From DASYCK01 sp036500205 (GTDB taxonomy: Bacteria; Myxococcota_A; Polyangia; Fen-1088): a DNA stretch of 64,000 bases. The position numbers and the translations under genes were made by a program. Below, piece after piece: positions 8,912 to 16,945 of the stretch; the stretch's first letter is position 1, and the number at the start of each line of letters is the position of its first letter. The notes beneath the pieces were generated by a model that was not told the DNA's origin, ran no database searches, and worked only from the letters and a program-made list of their open reading frames with translations. The DNA is taken from NCBI GenBank assembly GCA_036500205.1, contig DASYCK010000079.1:1-64000 (forward strand). The letters are read 5' to 3'.

Positions 8912-9993
8912 CAGGCGCTCGCCCCGCGGCCCGAGGCCCGACCGGTGATGCGGTAGACGTAGGCGAGGATCGCCGCCACGGCCTTGTAGGTTTCAGCCGG
9001 TACCGACTTCCCGACCTTGACCCGGCGGTAGAGCAACCGAGCGAGCGGGATGTTCTCGACGATGGGAATCCCGTTCTCGCGGGCGAGGTCGCGCATGTAC
9101 TCCGCGAGCTGACCCTTGCCCTTGGCCAGCACGCGCGGCGCGGCCGATTCGCCCGGGCGGTAGCGGATGGCGATGGCGATGTGCGTGGGGTTGACGAGCA
9201 GCGCATCGGCGCGCGGGACCTCGAGCTTGGCGCGCCCCTTCGACAGCTCCCGATGCTTGCGACGGCGGCGCCCCTTCATCATGGGATCGCCGTCGTCTTC
9301 CTTGTATTCGCGCTTCGTCTCTTCCTTGGTCATTTTCATCTGCTTGGTGAACCGCATCCTCTGCAGAGCAAGGTCCACGCCAGCCCAGAACGCCATCACT
9401 GTCAGAACCTTGACCGAGCCCTTGGCCAGCGGTGAGAACAACATCGCGAACGCTGCGTCCGGGCGCGCGAACAGCAGCCGGGGGAGCGTCAGGAAGTCGT
9501 CGCGGAGGGTCGACCAGCAGGCCCAGGCCACTGTCAGCAGCTTGACGAAGGAGAAGGACAGATCGGTGACCGTCTTCTTGCTGAACAGCTGCTTGATCTT
9601 GCCGCCCGAGAACACCTTGGAGAGATCGGGCATCGCCAGGTGCAACCAGACCTGCCCGCGGGTCTGGGCGATGTACGTGATGGCTCCGGCTGCCGCGGCG
9701 ATCGCCGACACGCCGCCGACGATCAGCAGGGGGCGGGCCAGCAATGGGATCAGCGAGCGCGGATTCGCGTCGTTGCCCTCGCCTAGCCCGTTGGCCGCGG
9801 CGGTCACCAGGCGGATGAGCGACGTCTCGAAGTCGGTCCCGAAGGCCATCAGGGCCGCGGTCCCCGCCGCGAACCCCGCCACGGCGTTGAAATCGCGGCC
9901 CAGCGGCAGCTGCCCTTCTTCGTACGCCTTCTGCAGGCGCTTTTGACTGGGGGCTTCTGTCCTGTCTTCCGCGGATGATTCGCCGTCCGCCAT
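8911..9993 (-). CDS. flhB: Flagellar export switch protein FlhB
   Basis: The 360-residue protein has four membrane helices followed by a cytosolic tail containing the self-cleavage motif NPTH at residues 268-271 (VNPTHIAIAIRY). Cleavage between N and P changes export specificity from rod/hook to filament subunits. The N-terminus shows the typical EDRTEAPSQKRL segment. It starts 1 base after the fliR stop and is coupled to flhA. An Arg/Lys-rich stretch (GRRRRKH, 241-247) precedes the cleavage site. Confidence 0.97.
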   Translation of the reverse strand: MADGESSAEDRTEAPSQKRLQKAYEEGQLPLGRDFNAVAGFAAGTAALMAFGTDFETSLIRLVTAAANGLGEGNDANPRSLIPLLARPLLIVGGVSAIAAAAGAITYIAQTRGQVWLHLAMPDLSKVFSGGKIKQLFSKKTVTDLSFSFVKLLTVAWACWSTLRDDFLTLPRLLFARPDAAFAMLFSPLAKGSVKVLTVMAFWAGVDLALQRMRFTKQMKMTKEETKREYKEDDGDPMMKGRRRRKHRELSKGRAKLEVPRADALLVNPTHIAIAIRYRPGESAAPRVLAKGKGQLAEYMRDLARENGIPIVENIPLARLLYRRVKVGKSVPAETYKAVAAILAYVYRITGRASGRGASA

Positions 9994-9994
9994 G

Positions 9995-10756
9995 TCACAT
10001 CCCGCGCGCCAGAACCTCTTGCGAGGTCCGGGTGGCCATCTCGGCGACGGTGGGGGCGATCATGTAGAGGGCGCCACCGCCCGCCAGGATCGTGATCGAG
10101 AAGCCGACGCTGCTGATGTTGAGCTGAGGCGCGGTTCGCCCCACCACGCCGAGGGCGACGTGTCCGAACGTCACGGCCGCCATGACCGGGAACGACATGC
10201 GCACGGCCAGCGCCACCGCCGAGATCGCCTGGGCGACGACCGCGGCCGCGAGCCGGGAGACCTCGACGGGCGCCCCCGGCGGAATGGCCACCACCGAGCG
10301 GCACACCCAGGCCACCAGCTCGCGATGCAGGCCCGCGGAGAGCATGGTCGCGAGCGTGATCATCGACAGCCATTCGCCGACCGACGTCGTCTCCACTCCG
10401 TGGACGGGATCGACGGTGGCGCCGAACGACAGGCCGACGCTGGCGGCGATGATCTGGCCTGCCGCCGAGGCGGCGTCGAGCGCGAACCGCGCCGCCATTC
10501 CCGTAGACAGTCCGATGACCGTCTCGGTGAAGGCCCCCGACACCAGCGGCCCGATCTGCGCGCCGGTCACCAGCGGCGGAAAACCAGCCCCGGCGTACGC
10601 GGCATAGGCGACCAGGATCGACAGGCCCAGCCGCACTCGCCCCGGCACCATCTTCATCCCGTAAAGCGGTGCCGCCGTGCAGAAGGCAGCCGTCCGGAAC
10701 AGGATCATGACGAACCCAAACAGCGTCGGCGTCACAATTCCGTCAGGCAGAGCCAC
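9995..10756 (-). CDS. fliR: Flagellar export protein FliR
   Basis: About 253 residues with six hydrophobic helices. Segments such as APLYGMKMVPGRVRLGLS, GLSTGMAARFALDAASAAGQ and FSITILAGGGALYM match FliR of the export gate. The open frame continues upstream to 10981, but that extension is repetitive-element sequence with no FliR similarity. I therefore chose the GTG at 10756, which gives the usual FliR length and an N-terminus starting VALPDGIVTP; a GTG at 10735 is possible. The gene is separated from fliQ by an unusual gene-free 512-bp stretch. Confidence 0.93.
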   Translation of the reverse strand: MALPDGIVTPTLFGFVMILFRTAAFCTAAPLYGMKMVPGRVRLGLSILVAYAAYAGAGFPPLVTGAQIGPLVSGAFTETVIGLSTGMAARFALDAASAAGQIIAASVGLSFGATVDPVHGVETTSVGEWLSMITLATMLSAGLHRELVAWVCRSVVAIPPGAPVEVSRLAAAVVAQAISAVALAVRMSFPVMAAVTFGHVALGVVGRTAPQLNISSVGFSITILAGGGALYMIAPTVAEMATRTSQEVLARGM

Positions 10757-11268
10757 GGACCGGGGTCTCTGCCAGAGCCGTGCCGAAGAGCGTGGAAGGG
10801 GCTTCGCTCCTCCCACGAGCTCTCCCCGATCTTCCTTGAGGTGGGCCGGCGCGGCGAAGCCGCGCCTCCCGTCAGGAACTCGCTCGCGGAGCTCGCTCCG
10901 GCGCGTCGGCAAAATGACGGAGGGCTCGTGGGACGAGCAGCGACAACACTCGAAGGCCCTCACCCGCCGACCCTTGGGCATCTTACGGGGGTATGGCTCG
11001 CTGCCGCTCGCACACCCCCGGACCCCCCTTCGCTCCGCCCAGCAAAGCTGGGCTACGCTCTCCTTGACCAGCGAAGGCCGTTCCGTGCCCAGGCAACTCT
11101 TCAGGAGGGTCGCAGGGAGGACGAAGTCCTCCCCGGCGTCGGAGGCGGGCTCCGCCCGCCGGAGAAGGTGCTCGCCAAGTAGATCCCGGACCGCCTAACA
11201 GGTCCGGATCAGGGGGGTCTCGTAGGGGGGACGCAGTCCCCCCTGCGCGCCTCGCAGTCCCCCCTGCG
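10757..11268. repeat. Gene-free spacer between fliQ and fliR packed with small hairpins
   Basis: I see no gene in these 512 bp. They hold several near-perfect short palindromes that mostly share one design: arms of 7-9 bp around a 3-nt loop. Examples are 10848-10866 (8+3+8, loop gaa), 11037-11053 (7+3+7, loop aaa), 11115-11133 (8+3+8, loop gaa), 11144-11160 (7+3+7, loop tcc) and 11224-11244 (9+3+9, loop gca). A 7+8+7 hairpin spans 11186-11207. A 16-bp unit, cgcagtcccccctgcg, occurs twice (11232-11247 and 11253-11268), the second copy directly after the fliQ stop. The core of the first hairpin recurs inverted at 43733-43751. This looks like a nest of REP-like elements. Confidence 0.7.
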
Positions 11269-11529
11269 TCATCTTTGCGACATGCGCTGGAGACTGTGGG
11301 CGAAGAAGGCGCTGTAGCGTTCCAGGACCCAGCCGCCGAGGAGCCAGACCGCCAGGATGGCGGCGGTGAAGCGGGGCAGGAAGCCGACGGCGGGATCGTT
11401 GATCTGCGTGGCGGCTTGAAATACGCCCACGAACAGGCCGATCACCAGCAGCGCGCCGATGATGGGCCCGCAGGTGGTGGCGAGCAGCATGAAACCCTCT
11501 CGCGTCAGGGCCGAAGGCAGATCGTTCAT
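11269..11529 (-). CDS. fliQ: Flagellar export protein FliQ
   Basis: An 86-residue protein with two hydrophobic helices, the normal FliQ length. It starts MNDLPSALTREGFMLLATT and has the family's QAATQINDPAVGFLPR block between the helices. FliQ assembles with FliP and FliR into the export-gate spiral. Its ATG shares one base with the fliP stop (TGATG). Translation ends at the edge of the hairpin-rich spacer before fliR. Confidence 0.95.
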   Translation of the reverse strand: MNDLPSALTREGFMLLATTCGPIIGALLVIGLFVGVFQAATQINDPAVGFLPRFTAAILAVWLLGGWVLERYSAFFAHSLQRMSQR

Positions 11530-12266
11530 CAGAAGCTCCTCACCAGAGAAGAGACCACCAGATGCCAGCCCCCCGCCAGCAGGAACACACCTATCTTCAG
11601 GGGCAGCGACAGCATCTGCGGCGGGACCATCATCATGCCCAGCGACATCAGGACGGACGCCACCAGGATGTCGATCAACAGCATCGGCACGAAGATGTAG
11701 AGCCCCATGCGGAACGCCGTCCCCAGCTCGCTGACCATGAACGCCGGGATCACCACCGTCATGGGGACCGCCTCACCGCGGGCAGGGCGGGCCTGAGCCG
11801 AGATCTCGAAGAACAGCCGGACATCTTCCTCGCGGGTCTGCTTCAGCATCCACTCGCGCAGGGGACCTTCGCCCCGCTCCAGCGCCTCGCTGGCGGGGAG
11901 CTTGTCGTCGAGATACGGGCCGAGCGCGTCGTGATGAATGCGCGTCGCCACCGGCGACATGATGAACATCGTGAGGAACAGCGACAGCCCCATCAACACC
12001 GGGTTCGGAGGCAGCTGGGGCGTCCCCAGCGCCTGACGGAGGAACGACAGCACGATGATGATGCGCGTGAAGCAGGTCACCGACATGACCAGCGCCGACG
12101 CGAAGGACAGCGCGGTGATCAGCAGGAACACCTTCACGGCGCTCGACCCACCCGCCGCGCCGACCGCCAGCTGACCGCTCAGGTCGGCCCCCGCTTGCAC
12201 CACCCCCGCCAACCCGGAACCACTCGCGTGGGGCGCGGCCGCTACCGCCAGCGCTCCAAGATTCAA
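11529..12266 (-). CDS. fliP: Flagellar export protein FliP
   Basis: The 245-residue protein has four hydrophobic helices and the FliP signatures SFLRQALGTPQLPPNPVLMG, PAFMVSELGTAFRMGLYIFVP and SLGMMMVPPQMLSLPLK. FliP forms the pentameric core of the export gate. An N-terminal, possibly cleaved, leader rich in Ala/Gly (residues 1-40) precedes the conserved part, as in many FliP proteins. The start overlaps the fliO stop by 4 bases (ATGA-type overlap), and fliQ is coupled downstream. Confidence 0.97.
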   Translation of the reverse strand: MNLGALAVAAAPHASGSGLAGVVQAGADLSGQLAVGAAGGSSAVKVFLLITALSFASALVMSVTCFTRIIIVLSFLRQALGTPQLPPNPVLMGLSLFLTMFIMSPVATRIHHDALGPYLDDKLPASEALERGEGPLREWMLKQTREEDVRLFFEISAQARPARGEAVPMTVVIPAFMVSELGTAFRMGLYIFVPMLLIDILVASVLMSLGMMMVPPQMLSLPLKIGVFLLAGGWHLVVSSLVRSF

Positions 12267-13528
12267 CGGACCCTCGCGGACATACCGGCCGCCAGCTTGC
12301 GACGCAGCTCCTGATCCTCGACGCTGTCTTCCAGGAAATCATCGAACGTCGGCTCGACCCGCGGCGGCGTGGCCACCGCCCCGCGACCGAACAGCGAGGC
12401 CAGACCGCCCTCGATGGCGCGGAACGGCGCCCGGCCGGTCTTCGTTTCGCCGGAGAGATCATCGGGCTGCGGCACGTCGGCGAGCGCCTCGACCAGCGGC
12501 TGATCGAGCTCGCTCGTCGGGCTGTTCGCCTTCAGCGTCTCGACCACCGTGGCAACCTTGGCCGGCATGCCGAGGGCCGCCGTCGCCTGGTCACCGCTCG
12601 AACGGAGCAGCGTGATTCCCGCCTCGCTCGAGCCCAGCACCAAGGTGTCGTCGCCGACGCGGGCGATGACCAGCGAACGCTTCGGGCCCAGGCTCGCCGT
12701 CTCGAGGATCTCGATGCGACGGGTCCCCAGGCCCCGCTTCTTGCGGGCAAACAGATAGGCCGCCAGGGCCAGCCCGGCCAGGAGCAGCGCGGGCAAGCCG
12801 ACCGCGCGCAACCCCGACGGGGTCGTCGTGGTCTTGCCCTTCGCATCGCTGGCCGTCGCCGCGAGGGCGTCCGCCGCGAGCGGGTGCGAGGCCGGCTGTT
12901 CAATCGTGATGGGTGCGGCGACCGGGGGAGCCGTCACCACCACGGGCGTCTTCGCCGGCTCCTCCTTGTTCGTCTTCGCCCCGACCTTCGCCTTCGTCTC
13001 GGCGTCGGCCGGCGCCTTCGCTTCTTCCTCGGCGGAATCGTCCTCGGACGGCGGCAGCGCCACCAGCTTGTGCAAGGCCGTCTCTTCCGCGACCGCCACC
13101 TTTTCGGGCTTGGCCTTGGCAACGACGACCGGCGCGGGCGCGCTCTGCGGAATCGCGGACGCCGATCCTTCGCAACCGACCAGCGCGGTCATCCCCGTCG
13201 GCGTCCCCTGCAGCTCGACCGGTCCGCTACATCCGTTGCCGGTCAGCGGCACATCGAGCTCGGTCTCGGTGTGATGGCGGTGGGCGCGAATCTCGCCGTT
13301 CCCATCCTTCAGCGGCCAGGCCCGGTTGTCGGCCTTGACGTGCGCGCCACCGAGAAACAGAAACAGCCGCCCCTCGTCAATCTTCGTGCGGGCCGCTTCC
13401 GGGTCGATGCCGCCGTCGGCACGAACCTCGACGCGCAGGTGCCCCGGTTCGCGCGTCGCCCGCACCTCGGAGATGAAGACCGGGGAGGCCACCACGCTCG
13501 CGGACAACAACAGAAGACTGGGAATCAT
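12263..13528 (-). CDS. fliO: Unusually large FliO-like export-gate assembly factor
   Basis: The 421-residue protein is much longer than ordinary FliO (commonly about 100-200). An export leader (1-14) is followed by a roughly 110-residue predicted periplasmic domain and an Ala/Lys/Glu-rich linker (about 130-225). A membrane helix lies near 245-262 (LPALLLAGLALAAYLFAR). After the helix comes the FliO-type small domain IEILETASLGPKRSLVIARVG with TLVLGSSEAGITLL. FliO assists FliP assembly. Identity rests on this core and on its place just upstream of fliP. The N-terminal domain resembles AMIN/secretin-type beta domains only loosely. Confidence 0.85.
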   Translation of the reverse strand: MIPSLLLLSASVVASPVFISEVRATREPGHLRVEVRADGGIDPEAARTKIDEGRLFLFLGGAHVKADNRAWPLKDGNGEIRAHRHHTETELDVPLTGNGCSGPVELQGTPTGMTALVGCEGSASAIPQSAPAPVVVAKAKPEKVAVAEETALHKLVALPPSEDDSAEEEAKAPADAETKAKVGAKTNKEEPAKTPVVVTAPPVAAPITIEQPASHPLAADALAATASDAKGKTTTTPSGLRAVGLPALLLAGLALAAYLFARKKRGLGTRRIEILETASLGPKRSLVIARVGDDTLVLGSSEAGITLLRSSGDQATAALGMPAKVATVVETLKANSPTSELDQPLVEALADVPQPDDLSGETKTGRAPFRAIEGGLASLFGRGAVATPPRVEPTFDDFLEDSVEDQELRRKLAAGMSARVR

Positions 13529-13636
13529 GATGTCTTACCTTTCATTGCTGCTCGTCTGCTCGTCTGCCGGCCCGCCTGTTCGCTGGCCGTGCCAGATTGC
13601 TGACTCGCAGGAAGCATGTGCAGGGGACGTGCCGGC

Positions 13637-13933
13637 CTAACGAAGTCGCGCCACGCGTTCGGACTGGCTGACGATGTCGGTGATCCGGACACCGAACTTG
13701 TCGTTGACGACGACCGCCTCGCCGCGCGCCACCAACCTGTCATTGACCAGGATGTCGAGCGCCTCGCCTGCGATCTTGTCGAGCTCGATCACCGAGCCAG
13801 GCCCGAGGCCGAGCAGGTCCTGGATCGTCATGCGCGCTCGACCCAGCTCGACCGACAGGTCGAGCGGAACGTCGAGCAGGAGATCCATCCGTCCTTCTCC
13901 GGGCGGCTTGGGGGATTCGGCGTCGGTCGACAT
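13637..13933 (-). CDS. fliN: Flagellar motor switch protein FliN
   Basis: A 98-residue SpoA-domain protein. DVPLDLSVELGRARMTIQDLL and GSVIELDKIAGEALDILVNDRLVARGEAVVVND-type segments match FliN throughout. FliN forms the lower C-ring with FliM and helps dock the export ATPase complex. It starts 24 bp after the fliM stop. A 108-bp non-coding gap separates it from fliO. The protein lacks the long acidic N-terminal region of enteric FliN, as is common outside enterics. Confidence 0.95.
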   Translation of the reverse strand: MSTDAESPKPPGEGRMDLLLDVPLDLSVELGRARMTIQDLLGLGPGSVIELDKIAGEALDILVNDRLVARGEAVVVNDKFGVRITDIVSQSERVARLR

Positions 13934-13957
13934 TCTTCATGCTCCTTTGAGGTCGGG

Positions 13958-14971
13958 TCAGCGGGAGTTGGGGGCGGAATTCGATTTGGTGGCGCGGGAG
14001 GCCGAGAGGCCCTTGTCGAGGGCCACCGCGAGGCTGCCGCCGGCGACCCGGGGCGAGCCGCTCAGCTTGCGGCGCCCTTGCACGTACACCGGTAGCGGCG
14101 AGGCCTCGCTCGCTTCGAGGACCAACAGGTCGCCGACCTTCAGCTCGAGCAGCTTCGAGAAGCTCAGGCTGGTGCGGCCCATCTCGACGCGCAGCTCGAC
14201 CGACACGTTCTCGAGATCCTTGGCCAGCGCCGCCGAGAAGCGGGCGTCGACGCTGCTCCCGGGACGGGGCGGCGACGTGAGCATCTTCTTGACCGGTTCG
14301 ACGGTGGCGTAAGGGATGGCGATCTGCAGCCGTCCCGACACCGCGCCGCTCACCTCGTAGCTGCACAGGATGGCGAGATCGGAAGGGGGCGCCACCATGG
14401 CCATCCGCGGATCGGAGACGAAGCGCAGCACCTCGGGACGAAACGGGAGAATCTCTTGCCAGGCGGTCGCCATGGCCTCGGTGAAGATGCCGAGCAGGTG
14501 CTTCAACACCCCCCGCTCGACGCTGGTCAGGTCGGCCGGCTGATCCGCCACCGGCGCGTCGGCGCGCACCTTGCGGTCCCCCAGCGCACCGGACAGCAGG
14601 GTTCGCCCCAGCGCCCCGTCCAGCAGCAAAACGCCCAGACCGTGACCGGCCCCCAAGGTCACCACCCAGACGGTGGTGGGCGGCGAGAACATCGCGCCCA
14701 CGTCGACGAACTTCATCAACGTCGAGGGCGCGGGAGCCACGCGGACGTCGATGCGGGTGCGCCCCGCCAGGTTGGAGCCGAAGATGGACGCGACCCGTTC
14801 ATTGATCGAATCGAGGGTCGGCATCTGACCGCGAATGATGCGGTCCTGGCTGGTGAGATCATAGGGAACGACCGGGGCGTCGGGATCCTTTCCCGTCTCG
14901 CCGGCCACGCGACCATCCTGGATGGCCGCCATGAGCGCATCGACTTCACTTTGATCGAGAGGCGAAGACAT
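13958..14971 (-). CDS. fliM: Flagellar motor switch protein FliM
   Basis: The 337-residue protein carries the N-terminal CheY-binding motif LDQSEVDALMAAI (5-17), a CheC-like middle domain and a C-terminal SpoA domain (about 255-320, VELRVEMGRTSLSFSKLLEL). FliM is the C-ring protein that receives phosphorylated CheY and sets rotation direction. The retained motif suggests chemotactic control even though no che genes are in the window. It starts 15 bp after fliL. Confidence 0.95.
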   Translation of the reverse strand: MSSPLDQSEVDALMAAIQDGRVAGETGKDPDAPVVPYDLTSQDRIIRGQMPTLDSINERVASIFGSNLAGRTRIDVRVAPAPSTLMKFVDVGAMFSPPTTVWVVTLGAGHGLGVLLLDGALGRTLLSGALGDRKVRADAPVADQPADLTSVERGVLKHLLGIFTEAMATAWQEILPFRPEVLRFVSDPRMAMVAPPSDLAILCSYEVSGAVSGRLQIAIPYATVEPVKKMLTSPPRPGSSVDARFSAALAKDLENVSVELRVEMGRTSLSFSKLLELKVGDLLVLEASEASPLPVYVQGRRKLSGSPRVAGGSLAVALDKGLSASRATKSNSAPNSR

Positions 14972-14986
14972 CGCGCGTTCCCCTTC

Positions 14987-15574
14987 TCACTGAATGATGA
15001 ATTCCGTGGTGAACAGGCCGTGGATGCGGTGCCCGGGAACGATCTCGTCGACCTTCTTGATGAGCGCCTCCTTCATCTGACCGAGCCCCTCGCTGCCGCG
15101 CAGCTCGTCCTCGGTGCGATCGGAGAGGTAACCGATGATGGTGTCGCGAATGCGGGGCATGCGGGACTCGAAGGCCTTCTTGTCCCCCTCCGAGCCCACC
15201 TCGATCTCCACGGTCAAGTGCGCGTAGCGATCGCCGTCGGCGGAGCGGACCTGAACGATGAAGCCGTCGAGGCGCATCGTGGGGCCGGGACCGTCGGGAT
15301 CTCCGCCGCCGTGCTCCCCCTCGCCCTTCTCGCTCCCCTCGGACTTCTCGCCGTGCTCGCTCTTCGCCTTCTCGCCGTGCTCCCCCTCGCCCTTCTCGGC
15401 GGCCGCCGCGTGCTCGCCGCCCTTGCCGGACGCCGCCTGCGCGGACGGGCGCTTCATGACGAACACCAGCACCCCTGTCAGGAGAAGTGTGTTCACCACC
15501 AGGATGATGGGGAGAACCTTGCTGCCGCTCTTCGGCGGTGCAGCGTCCTCTCCGGTCTCTGCGTCTTCACTCAT
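14987..15574 (-). CDS. fliL: Flagellar stator-associated protein FliL
   Basis: The 195-residue protein has a single membrane helix (about 20-40, LPIILVVNTLLLTGVLVFVM). A highly charged Glu/His/Gly/Lys linker (about 52-95, repeating GEHGEK) leads to a FliL periplasmic domain with VEIEVGSEGDKKAFESRMP and a C-terminus FTTEFIIQ. FliL surrounds the stator and supports torque. A clear GGAGG site sits 6 bases before the ATG. It is the first gene of the operon in this window; its promoter must lie in the 213-bp divergent spacer. Confidence 0.93.
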   Translation of the reverse strand: MSEDAETGEDAAPPKSGSKVLPIILVVNTLLLTGVLVFVMKRPSAQAASGKGGEHAAAAEKGEGEHGEKAKSEHGEKSEGSEKGEGEHGGGDPDGPGPTMRLDGFIVQVRSADGDRYAHLTVEIEVGSEGDKKAFESRMPRIRDTIIGYLSDRTEDELRGSEGLGQMKEALIKKVDEIVPGHRIHGLFTTEFIIQ

Positions 15575-15787
15575 CGCTTGCCTCCAGGTGTCCGCCGAAG
15601 CAAGCGGCGTACCGCGCCCGCGGAATGGCCGAGCCGCTCGAAACCAACCACGGCGCCCGACAAAAGCGTCAGGTCAATGACGCCGTCGGTGTGCGCGTCA
15701 TTCCATTGACGTGCCTGTTCCAATGCTCAGCAAATCTTGGGCTCAGTCCTCAGGTTCGGCGTGACATCCGCCGAGGGGCAGACCGAC

Positions 15788-16756
15788 ATGGCTCTCGACG
15801 AAACGCCGCGTTCAAGCCCCGTCATGAACGCGACGCGCACCGAAGCGCCCCCGCCTCCCCGCGCCACGGGGAACCATGGCCGGGTCACCGTCGCCGTGTC
15901 GATCGCGCAGACCATCGCCGTTCGCATCGATCACCTGGCGGAGCGGATCATCACGGATCCCAAGGCGCTGCGCAGGACGTTGCCCGACGTCGCGGCGGAG
16001 GTGATCGAGCTGTGCAGCCGCTCGAACGCCAGCGCCGAGTCGATGGAGCACACCCTCACCCGGGATCCCTTCATCAGTGCGCAGGTCGTGTCGGTGGCGA
16101 ACTCGGCGATGTTCGCGCCGCGCATGCCGATCCTCAGCGTGAGGGACGCCGTCGTTCGCATCGGCCTCGACGCCGTCCGCGACGTCGTGCTCATGGTGGT
16201 GGCGAACTCGACGATGTTTCGCATACCCGGTCTGAACGCCGAGATCGATTCGATGCGCAAGCGCATGCTCGCATCGGCGTCGATGGCGCGCCTGCTGGCG
16301 CGCGCCGTGGGGGCGCAGTCGGAGTACGGGTTCCTGGCGGGGCTGCTGCACGACATCGGCACCTTGGTGCTGCTCGAGCGGGCCGTTCACGAAGGCATCG
16401 TGACGCCGGCGATCTGGTCGGCGGACGTCGAGGGTGAGCTGGTCCGCGAACGTATCCATGCCCATCACACGGCGGCCGGCGCGGCCATCTGCCGGTCGTG
16501 GAAGCTCCCCTCCGGCGTCGTCGACGCCGCGCAGTTTCATCACGACTATCGCAGCGGCGGCAAGACGCATCTCGCCGCGCACCTCGTGGCCGCGGCGGAC
16601 GTGGGGGCGGAGTACATCCTGCCCGACAGCGAGCCGCCGGCCCTCAAGGCCAGCGAGCGCCCCGAGCTGGCCGAGCTGGGCCTGGACCCCGCGGCCATCG
16701 AGAATCTGATCGAACGCGCCAGGCCCGCCGCGCTGGCGCTGATCAACGCACGTTAG
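15788..16756 (+). CDS. HDOD-domain protein
   Basis: About 322 residues. The HDOD domain (about 55-250) includes LTRDPFISAQVVSVANSAMF and GLLHDIGTLVLLE, so unlike many HDOD proteins it keeps an HD pair. HDOD proteins usually act as signalling scaffolds rather than enzymes. I chose the ATG at 15788, preceded by gagggg; an in-frame GTG at 15737 would extend it by 17 residues. It diverges from fliL, and the flagellar operon ends with a second HDOD protein, so a role in motility signalling is a reasonable inference. Confidence 0.85.
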   Translation: MALDETPRSSPVMNATRTEAPPPPRATGNHGRVTVAVSIAQTIAVRIDHLAERIITDPKALRRTLPDVAAEVIELCSRSNASAESMEHTLTRDPFISAQVVSVANSAMFAPRMPILSVRDAVVRIGLDAVRDVVLMVVANSTMFRIPGLNAEIDSMRKRMLASASMARLLARAVGAQSEYGFLAGLLHDIGTLVLLERAVHEGIVTPAIWSADVEGELVRERIHAHHTAAGAAICRSWKLPSGVVDAAQFHHDYRSGGKTHLAAHLVAAADVGAEYILPDSEPPALKASERPELAELGLDPAAIENLIERARPAALALINAR

Positions 16757-16945
16757 CCCACCGCAGCCTACGCCCTCCTACCTTGCGCCCAGGCGAGGCC
16801 GGGGAGAATCACGTCCGGCGCGCGCTTTTTTTGATCCCAACGCCGCCCGGGAATCACTATCCTGCTGCGTGCCGATTGTATCCTGTCTGACAAGATCCAT
16901 CTGTCGCACCGAGCTGAAGACGGTGGATCAGAAAGGCATCCCGCT

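Noticed and set aside
10757..10981. N-terminal extension of fliR
   Set aside because: The sequence is palindromic spacer without FliR similarity; FliR length is normal from GTG 10756.
10848..11268. Hairpin array as CRISPR
   Set aside because: Arms differ between units and there are no equal repeats with unique spacers, nor cas genes.
13529..13636. Sigma-54 promoter before fliO
   Set aside because: A TGGCACG element is present on the minus strand, but the matching GC at -12 is missing.
15575..15787. Sigma-54 promoter for fliL
   Set aside because: A GGCACG-like word occurs, but no correctly spaced TTGC element follows.
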